DNA from: Phocoena phocoena
Lineage: Eukaryota; Chordata; Mammalia; Artiodactyla; Phocoenidae
Assembly: GCF_963924675.1 (NCBI RefSeq)
Contig: NC_089220.1
Span: forward strand, 164,833,270 to 164,897,269
Direction of reading: 5' to 3'
DNA length: 64,000 bases
Both the position numbers and the translations under genes were made by a program. Position 1 is the stretch's first letter, and each line of letters begins with the position of its first letter. Positions 36,255 through 49,764 of the stretch are shown piece after piece. The notes under the pieces were generated by a model. That model saw only the letters and a program-made list of their open reading frames with translations. It had not been told where the DNA came from and made no database searches.

Positions 36255-37295
36255 CCGGCCGCCACTTCGCTTCTGCCTTCCAAGTCCAGTGCAAATTTCT
36301 CCTGGCCGAAATCTCCTTGCTGGGAAGAGGGTTCGGGGGACAGTTTCAGCTTAACTCAGTTGACACAAAACCAACCTCCCCAGGTGGGAAACGTGCATTG
36401 CCCTGCGGCTGCAGGACAGGCTTCTCCACCTTCCTCTGGTTTCCTGTCCATCCTCACTCTACCCCCACCCCACCCCGGCCCTTCACACTTTCACAGGTCT
36501 CTGTGGAGGACTCACTTTGTTCCAGGGACTACATTAGATTCAAGGGATAAGATTGTGAGAAAACAGCTGTGGTGCCTACCCTCGTGACTTACCGTTGAAG
36601 GGTGAGAGACATTAATTGTATAACCACACACCTAAATGTAAACTTTCAACTATGGTTAATGCCAAGGAAGAGAGGGTACACGGTCTCTTGAAAAGGCACA
36701 AAAGGAGGATTTCCCCTAACCTAACAAAAACACCTGAAAACTCAGTGATTAAAGTATCACTTCTCTAAAACCTCCAGATTTATCTAGAAGCCCTGATAAT
36801 GCTGTTGATTCTCATCGACTCCTAAGGCCAGTCTCAGACCACCACCATCACTGATACACAGCCATCATAGTGGACCAGAGTAAGGGACGCTGAAGATTAT
36901 ATCAAGATCTGGAGAGGTTTCTCGAAGTTGTGTTATTTGGCAAGCTAACTTTTTAGGGAATTCCAGTTCATGTACCTACAGAAAGCTGAGTCACCGAGAA
37001 GGGGACTGGAATGTAGCACCCCCCCCCCATGCTGCTTACCCAAGGTGCCAGTACCACATCCCATTGATTGAATCATTTTGCAATGGTAAGACCTGGTACA
37101 ACTCAGATTACTGTACAAAAGTGGCACCTCAGTTGCTAAATGGACAATTTAAATATGCTCCAATTCTTTGCAAATGATAAACTACTTTTTCCAAGGTAGC
37201 ATCCAAGTACTGACATAATGCATGTCAGCAACTTGTTTTTCTTGTTCTCTAACTGCAGCACCAGGCATAGTCCCTGCCTCATGGTAGGTGCTCAG
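36255..37295. other. No gene recognised
   Basis: Contains a 10-base C-run at 37019-37028. Nothing else supported. Confidence 0.5.
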
Positions 37296-37298
37296 TAT

Positions 37299-37625
37299 GT
37301 GTCCTGGTAAGCTCGGGCTGCTATAACAAAATACCATATTCTGGGTGGCTTATAAACAGAAATTTTTTTCTCACCGTTCTGGGGGCTGGCAAGTCCAAGA
37401 TCAAGGTGTTGGCAGATTCAGTGTCTGGTGAGAGTCCACTTACAGGTTCTCACCGTAACCTAATATGGAGGAAAGGGTGAGGGATCTCTCTGGGTGGTCT
37501 CTTCTATAAGGGCACTAATCCCATTCATGAGGGCTCCATCCTCATGACCTAATCATCTCCCAAAGGCCCCACCTCCAAATACCATCACACTGGGGATTAG
37601 GTTTCAACATATGATTGGTTGGATG
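37299..37625 (-). mobile_element. MaLR (MST/MLT1-type) LTR, antisense
   Basis: Strong match to the remembered reverse MaLR LTR: 'cgggctgctataacaaaata', 'aagtccaagatcaaggtg', 'tgacctaatcatctcccaaa', 'ggccccacctccaaatacc'. Solitary LTR of an ancient ERVL-MaLR element; no internal genes nearby. Confidence 0.88.
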
Positions 37626-37629
37626 TCAG

Positions 37630-38249
37630 GGTCTGCCTGGCATGTCAGGTTGCTAAACTGCAGCAAGTGTTTCACCTTCTTCCAAAAATAGGAAGAGTAT
37701 AAAAGTTTTCCTGCTTGAGTCAGGACTTGCCCAAATCAAGATCTTTCTGTGTCTGGGATCTACCTTTGCCCTGATTACTAATTTGTCTTTGACCTTCAGC
37801 TCTGTAGTGACCTTTGGGTTCTCTAGACCTGGGTGGGGAGAGTTGTCCAGTGTTGACTCACCCCTTAATCACCACCTCTGATTCTTGTAAGCCCCCCAGC
37901 CTAGCTTGTCCCTTTGGTTTGCCCTGCACTCAGTTTGCAGAGATTCAGCTTTCTGTTTCTTGATTTTTGTTTTATCTCTGATTTTACTCCTGCTGCCCAT
38001 TCCCCATTGACTACAGTTGTGAAACTTCCAGCATATGAGGACGAGTGTACTAGCTGAGGGCCAGCAGGCTGAAACACCACGTGTGGGTTGCCCGATGTCC
38101 ACAAGGTAGCCACCAGCATGGTAGGTGCTGCCGAATGGTGCTATCACAGACGTCCCAGGAGTGATTTTCCAGAGCTACACTAGGTGCAGAGTGAAGAGGC
38201 TAGTCCTGGTTCTTAAAGTTCTTTTGAAATTTGATGCTAATTTTGGTAA
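37630..38249. other. No gene recognised
   Basis: The overlapping minus ORFs 37869-38147 and 37901-38119 are unrecognised. Confidence 0.5.
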
Positions 38250-38514
38250 TTTTTTTTTTATTTATTTTTGCTGTGTTGGGTCTTCGTTTCTGTGCGAGGG
38301 CTTTCTCTAGTTGTGGCAAGTGGGGGCCACTCTTCATCACGGTGCGCGGGCCTCTCTTGTTATGGAGCACAGGCTCCAGACACGCAGGCTCAGTAGTTGT
38401 GGCTCATGGGCCTAGTTGCTCCGCAGCATGTGGGATCCTCCCAGACCAGGGCTCGAACCCGTGTCCCCTGCATTAGCAGGCAGATTCTTAACCACTGCGC
38501 CACCAGGGAAGCCC
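38250..38514 (-). mobile_element. CHR-type SINE
   Basis: Antisense copy from the T-rich tail to the reversed head ('gcgccaccagggaagccc'). The target duplication is weak (ggtaat/ggtcat). Confidence 0.9.
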
Positions 38515-38689
38515 GGTCATATTTTTGCTTTAAAAAGAGAGAGAACTTTTCTGATTATAAAAGTAAAACATGCTCAGTATAGATAACTTGGAAAACATAA
38601 AATGTTATAAAGACGTCACATCATTCTTGACTTACTATCCGGAGATAATCACTGTTAACACTCAGACTTGTTTAGATGCCACAAGGTAG

Positions 38690-38885
38690 GAGTCTTGCCT
38701 TTTGGTGTACATGTCATATAAGCCACGGGGACCACTTCCTTCCTAATCAAGGGCACTGCCCCTCTTGTCTCCTGCATACAGCCCCAGAGCTGGGCATTAC
38801 AGTCCCTGCTGCTGTCAGAGCATCTTCCTAGAGCATGAAACTCATCTTGTCACTCCCCTGCTTCGGGCTTCTGGTTCTTGAGAGG
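38690..38885 (+). repeat. L2-like fragment
   Basis: 'catcttgtcactcccctgct' preceded by a 'gctgctgtcagagcatc' segment. Confidence 0.45.
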
Positions 38886-38889
38886 CGGA

Positions 38890-41800
38890 CTTGGGCAAAG
38901 TTCTACTCAGCAGCTCACAGATCCTCGGTAGAAACTGGGTGAGGGCCCAGTTCTACCCAGGGGCTGGGGCAGGGGTCTTTCCCAATGACAGAACAAATGG
39001 TACCCTCTGCATCATTGCATTGTTAATCTGTCCTCACAGGACACAGGCTTCTTCTCCTAACCTGCCATATTCTCAGGGAATAACCACCTTCACATCTCAC
39101 ACTAGGAAATCCCCACCCGAAAGTCCCACGTGTGGAAGATTCTGTGATGACCCCTCCCACCCCTTAAGGCAGTGTGGGCTTTATGGCTTGTTCAGACAGC
39201 TGAAAACAGCGCGCAGCTGGTGAGAGTCGGGGAAGCAGAGCTGTCGGCCCGAGCAGCATCTTCTCTTGTTTTGATGGTCATCACCATTGTCTTTTGTTTA
39301 TAAACTATTAGAGCAAATATAAAACACTAAATTCAAATCAACTAGAGAAGACTCCTAGTCCAGGCAGGGATTCAGGGTCCCCACACAGAACCCCATGTCC
39401 GGAGGGGCCTCATCTGCTCCTTGTGATGGGGACTCATCCGCCTCCTGGTGAGGCTCCCAATGAGGCAGCACAGCCTCAGACCCAGACCTGGGTTTCCTGG
39501 CAAGTCTGTCCTCTCTCTCAAGGTCACTAGCTCAGCTTCTTTCTCCCTCCTCTGGCCTCACTCAGAATGGAAAGGCGCTGGCCAACCTCCTTCCTCCTTG
39601 AAGGTGGTTATGGAGTCCTTTTGCACTTTCCGTCTGTAGCCTGTAGCCCTTCGTCACTTACCAGGCATCTGAGGTTCCACGTCAGCACGAAAACTCATTA
39701 CCTGCGCACCTGGTTCCGCTGGCTCAGCTCCTTCGTGGAAGCAGGTGGCGTCTCCATGATGAATACATTAAAAAGGAAAAAGAAAGAAAGAAAACATTCC
39801 TGGTTTGTTGTTAGACCGGCTTCTTATTAAAGACCCAGTCCTCGTTCAAGGTTAAGTAAATCCTTAAACCACGTGAAGGAACTTCCTAGGCAGAAAATAA
39901 CCTTTCTTGTCAGACTGTCAGAGGCAGAGATTGAAAAAGTGTAAGTTGCAGGATAAATTAATTAGGCAGCTAAGGGAGATATAAATATTGCTTAGATATG
40001 TAGATGCAGAGGCGTTTCTTCTTCCTGGGTGGCAGAAGTCTCGGATGGTGAAGGTAGGGGTGCAAAGAGCTGCATCGGTGAGACCTGTGCTTCCACCCGT
40101 CCCTCCCCCTAGGGCAGCCCTGGCCCGCAGCTGAGCTGCTCCGGGGAGGGGATGTGCATGGAATAGTGACCACTAGTAACTCAGGAAGAAACCATCAGCA
40201 ATTAGTGGCATGGGAGTGCTCGTGACAACACGAGGGCCTGGCAGAGATGTCTGAGGGGAGGGGTTTAGGGTGAAGAAAGAGCATTTCCAAATGTGGTCTC
40301 CAAATTAAAACATTAATTTCAATGCCTTTTGATTAATTGCTACTACGTCCCTTGGGTCAGAAAGAGGATAGACTCAGGGTGAAAGGAGGAGAGAGGAGTG
40401 AGAAGTGAGGAGAGAGGGTAAAAGGACTCAGACATTTACAAAGTAAATGAAAAATTGCCGGGTGAAATTAGACCAGGCCTGCAAGGTCTTGGACTGCTGG
40501 GAAACACCAGTTCGTACCAGGTTGTTTAGGTTGTTAAACCAACTGTCACTGGACAGGAAAGAAAGAGCTGGTTCAATTTTGGCAGCTTGATAGACTTTTT
40601 TTAAAACCTCTTTTGCGAGGTTACTTTAACATAAATCTTGAGCAGGCAGAACATGTAAAACACCACTCAGGCCATTACAGTTATGTTAAGGTTTTATTTT
40701 CTCCCGCCAACAGGATCTCTCTCTCTCTGCTGATATTATTATGTGTCTACCAAAACAATATAAAAATCATTCATGGAGAAAAGTTTCCAGTGCCAGCAGC
40801 CAATCCAGTCCTTTCCCAAATCTGAAGTTTAGCACTGGCCTGGAGACTGGTAGGAAATAGATGTTAGGAAAGATGCTGGGTGAGGGAAGCTTGGAGGGAA
40901 GATGAATACGTTCAGTGTCCAGTGGTCCCAGCCTCAGGGGAAGGGTGCAGGCCCTTCAATTCATCACAGCTAAAGCTGGAAAGAGACAGAAGTTCGCGGT
41001 GTTTCTCTTCTCATCTGTCAGGAGTTGTTTTCTGTCAACAAGGAGAAGCTGCTTAAAAAACCCAACCCAGGCCAACCCTGCCGTTTGCAATAATCAACAC
41101 GAACATTTGCACTTTCCCCATACATTTCCGCCTACACCGGTCATCCTGTTTCTCCCCCCCCTTTTAAAATCAGGATGTATAGAGAGGGTCATAGGGAAAA
41201 AATGATGGTCTATAGTAAGTAATGGCTTTGATGAAACACACACATACACACAGACGTTTCCCGTGGCATTTAGAGTAACAGAAACTTGCCTTGAGCTGGC
41301 AGTCATATTTTTGTACTGTGGCGTGGGCCGTATACTCAGGACCATCGAGACAGATAAGAATTCTGAAGTCCCCGGTGATTACACTGCGAGAGGAAGCCTT
41401 TGTTTAGCTCGTGGCAATGTTCACAGGACAATGGACTGCCAGTGATATATGCAAATGTGGCCTTTTCCCATTACTGAAAGTGACCTTTATGATTAGATTG
41501 GAATAGCAACATCAATTCCTGGGTTAATATGACTTATTGGCCTAAGGGGAGGGAGTGTGTTCTCCTAGTAAGATTTAAAAGTTCAGAATCAGACCCATCC
41601 AATTCTAGCCTTCACCGTGGCCCCAGGATTCTTGCGTGGCTGGAGACATCCTGAACATTCCGTGCTGTGTTTGTTCTTTGGAAATCAGGGGAAACCACCT
41701 TTCCCAGGAGTGATAGGAGCTTTTAATAAGAGCTTCACATAAAAGTCAGAAGAGATGGCTTAAATACTATCATGACATATCGGATCCCCCTACAGGACCC

Positions 41801-44545
41801 TTTTCAGATTACTTCTAAGCCCCCGTGCCATTAGCTGATTCAGGCCAGATTTAGAGACATGCATGTCAATAAAAATGATTATGAAATAGAGTTAAGAGTT
41901 ATTGATCATTGTTAAAACAGTCCCGTTGTTTTGTGTTTTGTGGCAAAACACAAAAAATGCAAGAAGGTGATTTTCCTGGAGGGGCAGTAAGGCCTCACCG
42001 AGCACCCCTCGCCCTCCAGCCATCTCCAAACCGACTTTGCTCTCACTTCAGGGGCAATGGATTTAGCTGTAACGTTATCGCTCTTCCCACATTCATCATG
42101 GTTATTTATTTGCCCTGTGATGACATTTTACGTTTTTGAAATGCTTTAAAATAATTTGACCAGTTTCTCCAAGTCAACATGTATTAAGAATCAGGGGGAG
42201 ACAGACTGACTTAAAGACACAGAGCAGCAACAGCGTGTGCTGACAGAATGCCTGCAGTCACTGGCAAAGCTAGCGGAGATGAATGTGGATGCATTTTTTA
42301 CTGATTTCAAAAAAAAAAAATTAAAAGTAGTGTTATCATGTAAGGAAGACAGCATCAGCTGCTGTTAGAAAGAGGAGATTCCTGACACAAAGTTAAAAAG
42401 TAAAGACAAGGTTTGCAACTGTGTGAACATTTATACAGGTTACACTTACTGTTTGCAAATAAAGAGCCATGTTAAAGCTCTACTAAAGTGTATCCATCGA
42501 AAGAAGTTGCCCTCACCTTGTTAAAATATTGTTCTGTGTGAAAGAGACATCTGGCTGGGTTTCCCATCCATAGGGCTAAAACGGTTAAGTATTTAATTGC
42601 TTAAAAAGTAATCCTATTATTTCAGATTTCGTGCATAATGAATTCTTTTTTTCCTAATTTGAAGACTTATGAAGGGAAATTGAGATTCTCTGGTAAATTT
42701 ATTTTTGAAAAGGCACTTGACAGATGTTGTAACATCTAAGCAGCCTCGGTCTCAGGAAGAGGCTCTTAGCCGCAGATTGACGATCGGGTACCAGAGGGTG
42801 AATGTGTGAGACGCACATGACAGTCAAATGAGGTGATGTCTGCCTTTGGATCGGAGCGTGAAATCACCGTAAAAACAAGGATTTTGAGAAGCAGGGCACA
42901 AATGAATACTTTGTTTCATCAAAACGTCTAATGTTTCTCAGAGGAAGGTGTGCATTTGAGGAAATGTCTCAGTCCCGAGCATTTAACAATCAACTTGTAC
43001 ACCTATGAGAAGTCTGGGGGAAACAGAGCATGCCTTTCTTTCACAATTTCTGTCACAAGTGACTGGACCAGCAGGTGATTAGAAACAGAGGAGGGGAGAA
43101 AAGGACAGATGGGTGAGCGAAGGTGTTGGGTAGAGAGGGGAATTGCAGGCGCCACAGAGCTCCCGTGACGTAACGCAGGTGTCAGTAGGGATTTGTTGTT
43201 TGCATGGCTGGGGTGGATGGAGTGAAAGCTTTTGTGATCCCAGAGAAGGTCAATCAGTGCTTTTCCTGTAGACCCCCGACCCCACCACCTTGGATCACTG
43301 GGAAATGGGGAGTTCTGATTCAGTTGATTAATATGCCCTAAGTGAACCACGTAATTTCAAAGAAGTGTTCAAAGGCCCTAATAACTTTCACACCACACAG
43401 ACCCACCCAGCCATGATTGATGCGGCTCTTTGGTGAGTCATAAAGCCTTTCAGGATAGTGCAGTGCCCAGGCATCATTTATCATTGCACAGCTCGGGAAA
43501 GGCATCTGCCAACTCTTGTTTTCAGATAACTTTGATTCTTGAAAAATAGGAATTTATTTTACTTACATTTTTATTCTGCTTTTAGATAATGAAACATGCT
43601 ATTATCCAATCTGTGCTTAAAGTTTTGACAGGAGAATTTTGTGGGAGGGGGCCACCACAGCATTGACCTTTGTTGATGGGTTTGACCTTTGCTAAGTGGG
43701 ATTCTGTTCAGTGGGCTGCTGGCAGCTCTGAGAACGGGATCCCCCCTGGAAGCGAGAATTGGCTGATTTAAGCCACAAGCAAAAAACTGAGGATTTGGGG
43801 ATTTATGTCATTGAGTTTCTCTTTGTGACCTTGCCTAGACTTACAATTTAATGAGACTGACATCTTTTTTTTTCTTATACTTTTTAAACCTTTTCATTGC
43901 TCTTCAAAAACATTTTAGGAAGTTTTCATTATTTAGCTTTTAAATTTAGTAAAACATCTAAGGCTCACTTAGTCACAACATCCAAGAAGCTGAGATTTAT
44001 TCTCGCTCACCAGACTCGTGCCTCTGACTTCTCAAGATGAGAACACACCCATTAACATGCTTTCCCTGAACACCTACTACAATGAAGCTTATTTTTTTTC
44101 TGAGTTGCATCCTAGATCCTCTAAAGAATACTCTGACAGAGGGGCTGCACACACTTTGCCTCTAGGGGAAGATCAGGCTGGAAGTCATTAGCCGGAGAGG
44201 AAGGTTTCAGGAGGATGGTGAGCGAGGAGCTGGGTGATGATGAGGCAAGTGGAGGTGAAGAAACGTATGTCTAAGATGTTATTACGACGCCTTCAGATAC
44301 AGTGCTCGGCCCAGCAGAAAACCCATCAGAGTCACGTGTACACCAGGTCCTGCAAAGCTGTTTTTCTGTCGCTGGAGGTGAGAGTCTGTCACATCATCTG
44401 CCTGGGAGAAAATTCTCATCGGAAGGCTGGTGTGTGGGGTGAAGAGTCAGCCTCCTTCCTCGCCTGTGTTTTCCCTTCCTTCCCCCGCAGAGCCCAGGCT
44501 CCTGAGGCAGGTCCCCAGTTCTGTGCAGTTATATCCGTCTCGTTG
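38890..44545. other. Long stretch with no gene and few repeats
   Basis: About 5.6 kb of largely unique sequence. Scattered ORFs (38891-39223, 39448-39830, 40915-41205, 43003-43350, 44234-44581) lack recognisable families and often overlap antisense. Low repeat density makes this a place to look for conserved noncoding elements. Confidence 0.5.
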
Positions 44546-44556
44546 CTGTGTTGCTT

Positions 44557-44692
44557 GCTTTCTTTTTTTGTTTTGTTTTAAGCCTCATGCCGTGCAGCTT
44601 GCAGGATCTTAGTTCCCTGACCGGGGATCAAACCTGTGCCCCCTGCATTGGGAGCTCGAAGTTTTAATCACTGGACCACCGGGGAAGTCCCA
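44557..44692 (-). mobile_element. CHR-type SINE, short old copy
   Basis: Antisense; 'ggatcttagttccctgaccg' and 'ggaccaccggggaagtcc'. Flanked by gtgttgctt at 44548-44556 and 44693-44701. Confidence 0.88.
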
Positions 44693-45129
44693 GTGTTGCT
44701 TCCTGTAACTGCCTGAAAAGACATCACTTCGTCTAGGGCACAACCTGATCCTGTTTGGTGACCCATTTGTTCCCGCTACCTTGACACCTACCTTGTACCT
44801 ACACATCAAATCATAACCCCCAAACGTCATCCTTGCTCTGACATATTAGACGTGGCTGACCTTGCTCTGGGACATCATAAGAATACCTAAGAAAGGAAGT
44901 TTGAAAGGAAGATTGAACAGAGGGAAGGACCATTTTCTGATCATTTGATTCATAAATAGAAAGGAATGGAAACTGTGGATGAGGACTGAACGCTGACATC
45001 TCTTACAACCATCCGGCATCTGCTGTATGGTACTCACCTGTCTTGTTAGACGACCATATGGAAAGGGATTGGATTATTCCTTCTAATTAATAAATTAGCA
45101 ACATCTGATGCATACCCGGAGTCCTGAGC

Positions 45130-45340
45130 AATGTGGGACACACACACCTACTATGTGCTAGGTCCTAAAACCAGTGCATAACAGAGGTTATCTCCTCTCA
45201 TCACCAAGCAACCATGTGAGCTATAGATCGTCCACTTTCTATAAACGTGAAAACGGAAGCTCAGAAGCCTGCCTGGGGTCACGCAGCAGAGCCGAGATTC
45301 AACCTCGGATCTGAGTGATTTTAAAGTCTGTGTTCTTACC
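45130..45340 (+). repeat. MIR
   Basis: 'cctactatgtgctaggtcct', 'gtgaaaacggaagctcagaa', 'ggtcacgcagcagagccgag'. Confidence 0.75.
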
Positions 45341-45469
45341 GTGGGATACGGAAGAAGAACCTTAAGCTTTCCACTCAGAAATTCGGGGTGTGCAAAGGAG
45401 ACAAAAGATCTACCCGCAGGCAGCGAGCAGAGAACAGGGGCCCAGACCCTTAGCATAATGGTGCCCAGG

Positions 45470-45640
45470 GCACGGTCCCACCTCCTCAGGAGCCCTAGTC
45501 CTCCAGTGCTGGCAGGACATTGCCGTTATCTTTTATGCTGGGCCGCAAGCTCCTTGATTTTAGTTCGTTTACTTTTACATCATCAGTGGCTCACACGAAG
45601 CTCAGCACACAGCAGGAGGTCCATACAGTGTACTAGGTGG
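45470..45640 (+). repeat. L2-like 3' end
   Basis: 'gctgggccgcaagctccttg', 'agctcagcacacagcaggag'. Confidence 0.5.
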
Positions 45641-45644
45641 GAGA

Positions 45645-46405
45645 TTGTGATGTCAATTCTGTGCTGTCAGATCCTAGAGGCCTTTTCCGTTCGTCCAGAG
45701 ATCTTGATTCGTGGCAGCGCTTTCTCAGGCTCTTTCCGGGTTTTATAAGCGTCTGGGACCCAGTCTGCACGTGCAGCACCGTCCCTTCCTTTGCTGACTG
45801 TTAAGGCTGCTCCCTGCACAAGTATCAGGGCTTGCTGTTGACATCTGATTCACATGTTTCAATTGTTTTTGCCTCTGCGAGAATTCTGGCTGGGGAATAA
45901 CAAATACGTGAGAATAAGTGAGGAAATAAAAAGGAGAAAGAAGGCGGGGGAGAGCATCACGTCCTGTTTTTCACAAGAAAAGTTATAAATGCTGAATTGA
46001 CATTCACTCCAAGAATAATGAGGTGAATCTGTATGCAGCTGGTACCATCCCTGTGACACGTGTGATTTAATTCAGCCACGAGAAGGCCCCACCAGTCAGC
46101 ACCTAGGTGTGACCAGACTTATGAAATCTGCTTGGGGGTGTGGAGAATGTGGAAGTGAGAATTTAACTCAAGGTGAACTCACAGCTTTCTCTGTAAACAC
46201 AAGGGCTTTAAAAGGTGCCATGCATCACCCTCTCTGCTTAACGTGCAAGCAGATATATCTAGGCTCGCAGCCACCAGGAGAAAGGAGAACTAGCCGTGTG
46301 CTGGTCCCACTGTGTATTGCGAGGGCCCTTTGAAGCACAGACACCTGACCACGTCCCCCATCCAGAGGAAGCTCCAAGAAATCAAACCTTAAACTGGTCT
46401 GAGAA
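45645..46405. other. No gene recognised
   Basis: Unique-looking; nothing supported. Confidence 0.5.
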
Positions 46406-46409
46406 TAAG

Positions 46410-46645
46410 TTGTTGGTGACTAAGTTTGATGATACTGTATCGTACATTGGAAAGCTGCTAAGAGAGCAGATCTTAAAAGTTCTCACCACAAGAAAAAAAG
46501 AATTTGTAACTATGTAAGCCGATGGATGTTAACTAGATCTGTTGTAGTGATCATTTCACAGTGTACACAAATATCAAATAATTATGTTGTACACCTGAAA
46601 CTAATATGTTAGGTGTCAACTATACTTTAATAAATTATTCTTTTG
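46410..46645 (+). repeat. Old L1MA/L1MB-type 3' end
   Basis: 'gctaagagagcagatcttaa', 'ttctcaccacaagaaaaaa', 'gtacacctgaaactaatatg', 'tactttaataaa' in L1M order. Confidence 0.8.
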
Positions 46646-46649
46646 AAGG

Positions 46650-48690
46650 AATAAGACAATAATAAATAACAGAAAACCCCCCAAAAACCCAGGCAGGGGC
46701 AATATGATCTAAGGTATGGCAGGCCATGTGAGGAGGGGATCTTATTCTAAGTACAATGAGAGCCACTGAAAGATTTTATTTATGTGAGCGATAGGCTTTG
46801 ATTTACCTTTCAGGAAGAAGAGAATATACCTTTTAGCAAAAGGGTGCTCGGTGAGGGATGATGGCAGCCTGGACCAGAATGGTAGCCGTGGAAACAGAGA
46901 AGTTGATGGAACGAGATACTGTGAAAGAAAAGCCAGCAGGATCTGCTAATTGATGGTATGGGGTAATGAGGGAAAGGAATGAGTAATGGAAGTTCCCAGG
47001 TTTGTGGCTTGAGCAACTGAGTGAAGCCTGGCGTTTTAAACAGGGTGGGTGGATTTGGAGGAAGTGGGTGAATCTGAGGGACATTCAGGAGGGAGAACGT
47101 GGAGGATGTGATATTACTGGATGTCAGAGGGGTGATGGAATTGAGGTTGGGGAGGAATGACTCCTAAGATATTGGCTTATATGCCTAAACAGATGGGGGT
47201 AAGATAGGAAACACCGGAGGAAGCCTGGGTTTGCAGAAGATAATAGCATGACTTTAGTTTGGTGTTTGCAGGGTCTGTAAATTAAGGGCCTTTGAAACAT
47301 TCAGATGAAGAGGATGAGTAGGCAATTAGCTAAAGTTTTGGATCTCAAAGGAGACGTCTGGGCAGGAGATATGTATGTGGGAGTTAATGATGTACAGTTG
47401 GTAACTGGAGTCGTGAAAGTAGTTGAGATTGACTAGAACTGGTTTTATACAGTGAGCAGAGGACCCAGGTCCCAACCCCAGGGAACACGATGTAAAGTGT
47501 AAAGCTCAGAACTTTCAGGTTTGGAGGACAATGGTGGCTGCCCAATTCTGAATCTTCCCACTGCCCCTCCCCAAATACCTATAAATCCAATAAGGAGAGC
47601 AAATAAAACCACACATGACCCACCTCTTCAGCAGTAAGAGGAGACAGAATACCATGACGCTCAAATGACCTGTAGGTAGAAAACTAACCAAATTCCAACA
47701 GCTCCTGTCCTCACCGCATCCACTCACCACTGCAAACCTATGGGTGAGGACAGCAGGGGAAAGGAAGCTTAAGAGACTCAAGAAAAAGGAGCAGAGGGGT
47801 ACAGAAGACAGAAGAGTTACTCCCAGAAAGAAACAGTCCAAATAGAAAATACAGGATGCAAGTCAGGACTTGGTAATTCATAGCACTGGCTACAGGGAAG
47901 CAGCTGGCAAGCGTGTAGGAAAGGAAGTGGCCTCTTGGAGAAGTTGCCAAGTCTCCTCCTCTCTTCTAGGGGAGACTCAGCTCTACAGGGAAAGAAGGTA
48001 CCTATTGGAGATGTGGCAGTGAGGGAAGGAAACGAGGAGAAAATTACAGATCCTGCAGAAACAAAAAGCATGCCAATGCCTCCTCCCACCCTACTGAGGA
48101 AATGTGAGCAAAGAGGAGAGACCAGACCACATCCATACAAAACTATTGTAAAATTAGAAAGCACAGTATTCCGACAGTGAAAATTCTCTCCAGAAAAACA
48201 GCTGTGAAGCTGAAGAAAACGATAATGTGATACTTCAAACTGGATTAAATATGTTCGAACAGCATTTGGAGATTTGATGAAACATTGTGAACCAGAAATA
48301 CAAAAATGAAGAACAAAAATGAGAAGAAAAAGATAAGATATGAAACAGGGGAATACTGAACTCAGGAAAACAATAGGAAAATACAAAATCTTCTCAGAAA
48401 CGAAGGTTCAATTACAAGGTATCCAAAGGAGAATAGGTTCTAATGAAATTTTAATAAAGGATATTGAAGAAAAACATAGGGAAAAAAATCAAGAGACAAA
48501 AAACTAGGTAAATTAAGATGTGAAATGGATCATAGAAAAAGTGGTTGAAATGGAGGGCGAAGTAGGTCCAATATTGTTATAAGTGGAGACCCTGCAGAAG
48601 ATCAAAGCAATGGAACCAAACTAATGTTTAAAATTATAATCCAAGAAAACTTCCTGGAAACGAACAAACCAACCCTGAACCTATCTATTA
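46650..48690. other. Purine-rich region, probably unclassified old repeats
   Basis: A/G-rich plus strand resembling diverged interspersed repeats (for example 'gagggatgatggcagcctgg' and 'ctcctaagatattgg' near 46850-47180). Family not assigned. Minus-strand ORFs at 47515-48386 are Ser/Phe/Leu-rich shadows with no recognisable domain. Confidence 0.35.
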
Positions 48691-48699
48691 AAAGGACCT

Positions 48700-49175
48700 A
48701 CCGGCATCCATGTTCATAGCAGCATTATTCACAATAGCCAAACGGTGGAAGCAACCCAAGTCTGTCAGTAGATGAACGGATAAATAAAATGTGGTGTATA
48801 CATGCTGTGGAATACTGTACTTAAAAGGGAAGGAAATTCTGACATAGGCTACAACATGGCTGAACTTGAGGACGTTATGCTAAGTGAGAGAGGCCAGTCA
48901 CAGAAAGACAAATACTTTATGGTTCCACTAATATGAAGAATCCAGAGGAGTCAAGTTCATAGAAACAGAAAGTGAAACGGTGGTTGCCAGGGGGAGCGGT
49001 GGGATATGAGAGCTGTTGCTTCATAGGTATAGAGTTTCAGTTTTGTGAGATGAAAAGAGTTCTGAAGATAGTTTGTACAACAGTGTGAATGTACCTAACG
49101 GTGCTGGACTCTACACTTAAAAAATGATTAAAATGGAAAATTTTATGTTATGTGTATTTTACCACATTAAAAAAA
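48700..49175 (+). repeat. L1M ORF2 tail and 3' UTR
   Basis: 'gcagcattattcacaatagc', 'atgtggtgtatacatgctgt', 'ggtggttgccagggggag', 'ttttaccacattaaaaa'; sense orientation, diverged. Confidence 0.85.
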
Positions 49176-49243
49176 GCTGGGGGGGGGCAACTGGGCACAC
49201 TCAAAATGAACCTGAGACGATCAACTTTGAGATATCCTGGGGT

Positions 49244-49470
49244 ATTTGTTATCTATTTTGGTATAACAAATTACCTCCAAATTTAGCAGCTTAAAATAGC
49301 AAACAACTATTACCTCACAGATTCCATGAGTCAGGAATCTACCCGCAGCTTAGCTGGGTGCCTCTGCCTAAAGGTCTCTCATGAAGCTGCAACTAAGTTG
49401 TCAGCACTGAGTCTCACGTGAGGCTCAGTGGGATGAGACTCACCTAATAAGAGATGAAACTTGGCTAAAA
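49244..49470 (-). repeat. MLT1-like MaLR LTR fragment, antisense
   Basis: 'ttggtataacaaattacctc', 'gcagcttaaaatagcaaac', 'gagtcaggaatctac', 'ggtctctcatgaagctgcaa'. Confidence 0.7.
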
Positions 49471-49610
49471 GGACGGATGGTGAGCCTGTCCCATATTGAA
49501 TTGCAGACCCATGGCTAAAATAAAGGTGAGATTATGGGTATAATAATAACATAGAAACACGTACGTTCTGAGAAAGTAGAAAGAATGCAGCTCAAAATGG
49601 GAAGAGAAGG

Positions 49611-49634
49611 GGGAGAGAGAGAGAGAGAGAGAGG
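49611..49634 (+). repeat. (GA)n microsatellite
   Basis: Pure ga repeat just upstream of the NDUFS6 retrocopy. Confidence 0.9.
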
Positions 49635-49764
49635 AAAGTAGAGAAAGCTTGTATGTTGCTGTACACATAATGGGAGTCAAAGGATGCCTATTAAAGGATA
49701 GTGAGAGTGCGCATATGCGGGTACAGACGCAACGTCACGCCAGGTCAAGGGTCAGCCTAGCAAG

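Noticed and set aside
47515..48386. 108- and 189-codon minus-strand ORFs rich in Phe, Leu and Ser
   Set aside because: Complement of a purine-rich, probably repeat-derived strand; no domain or conserved motif recognised.
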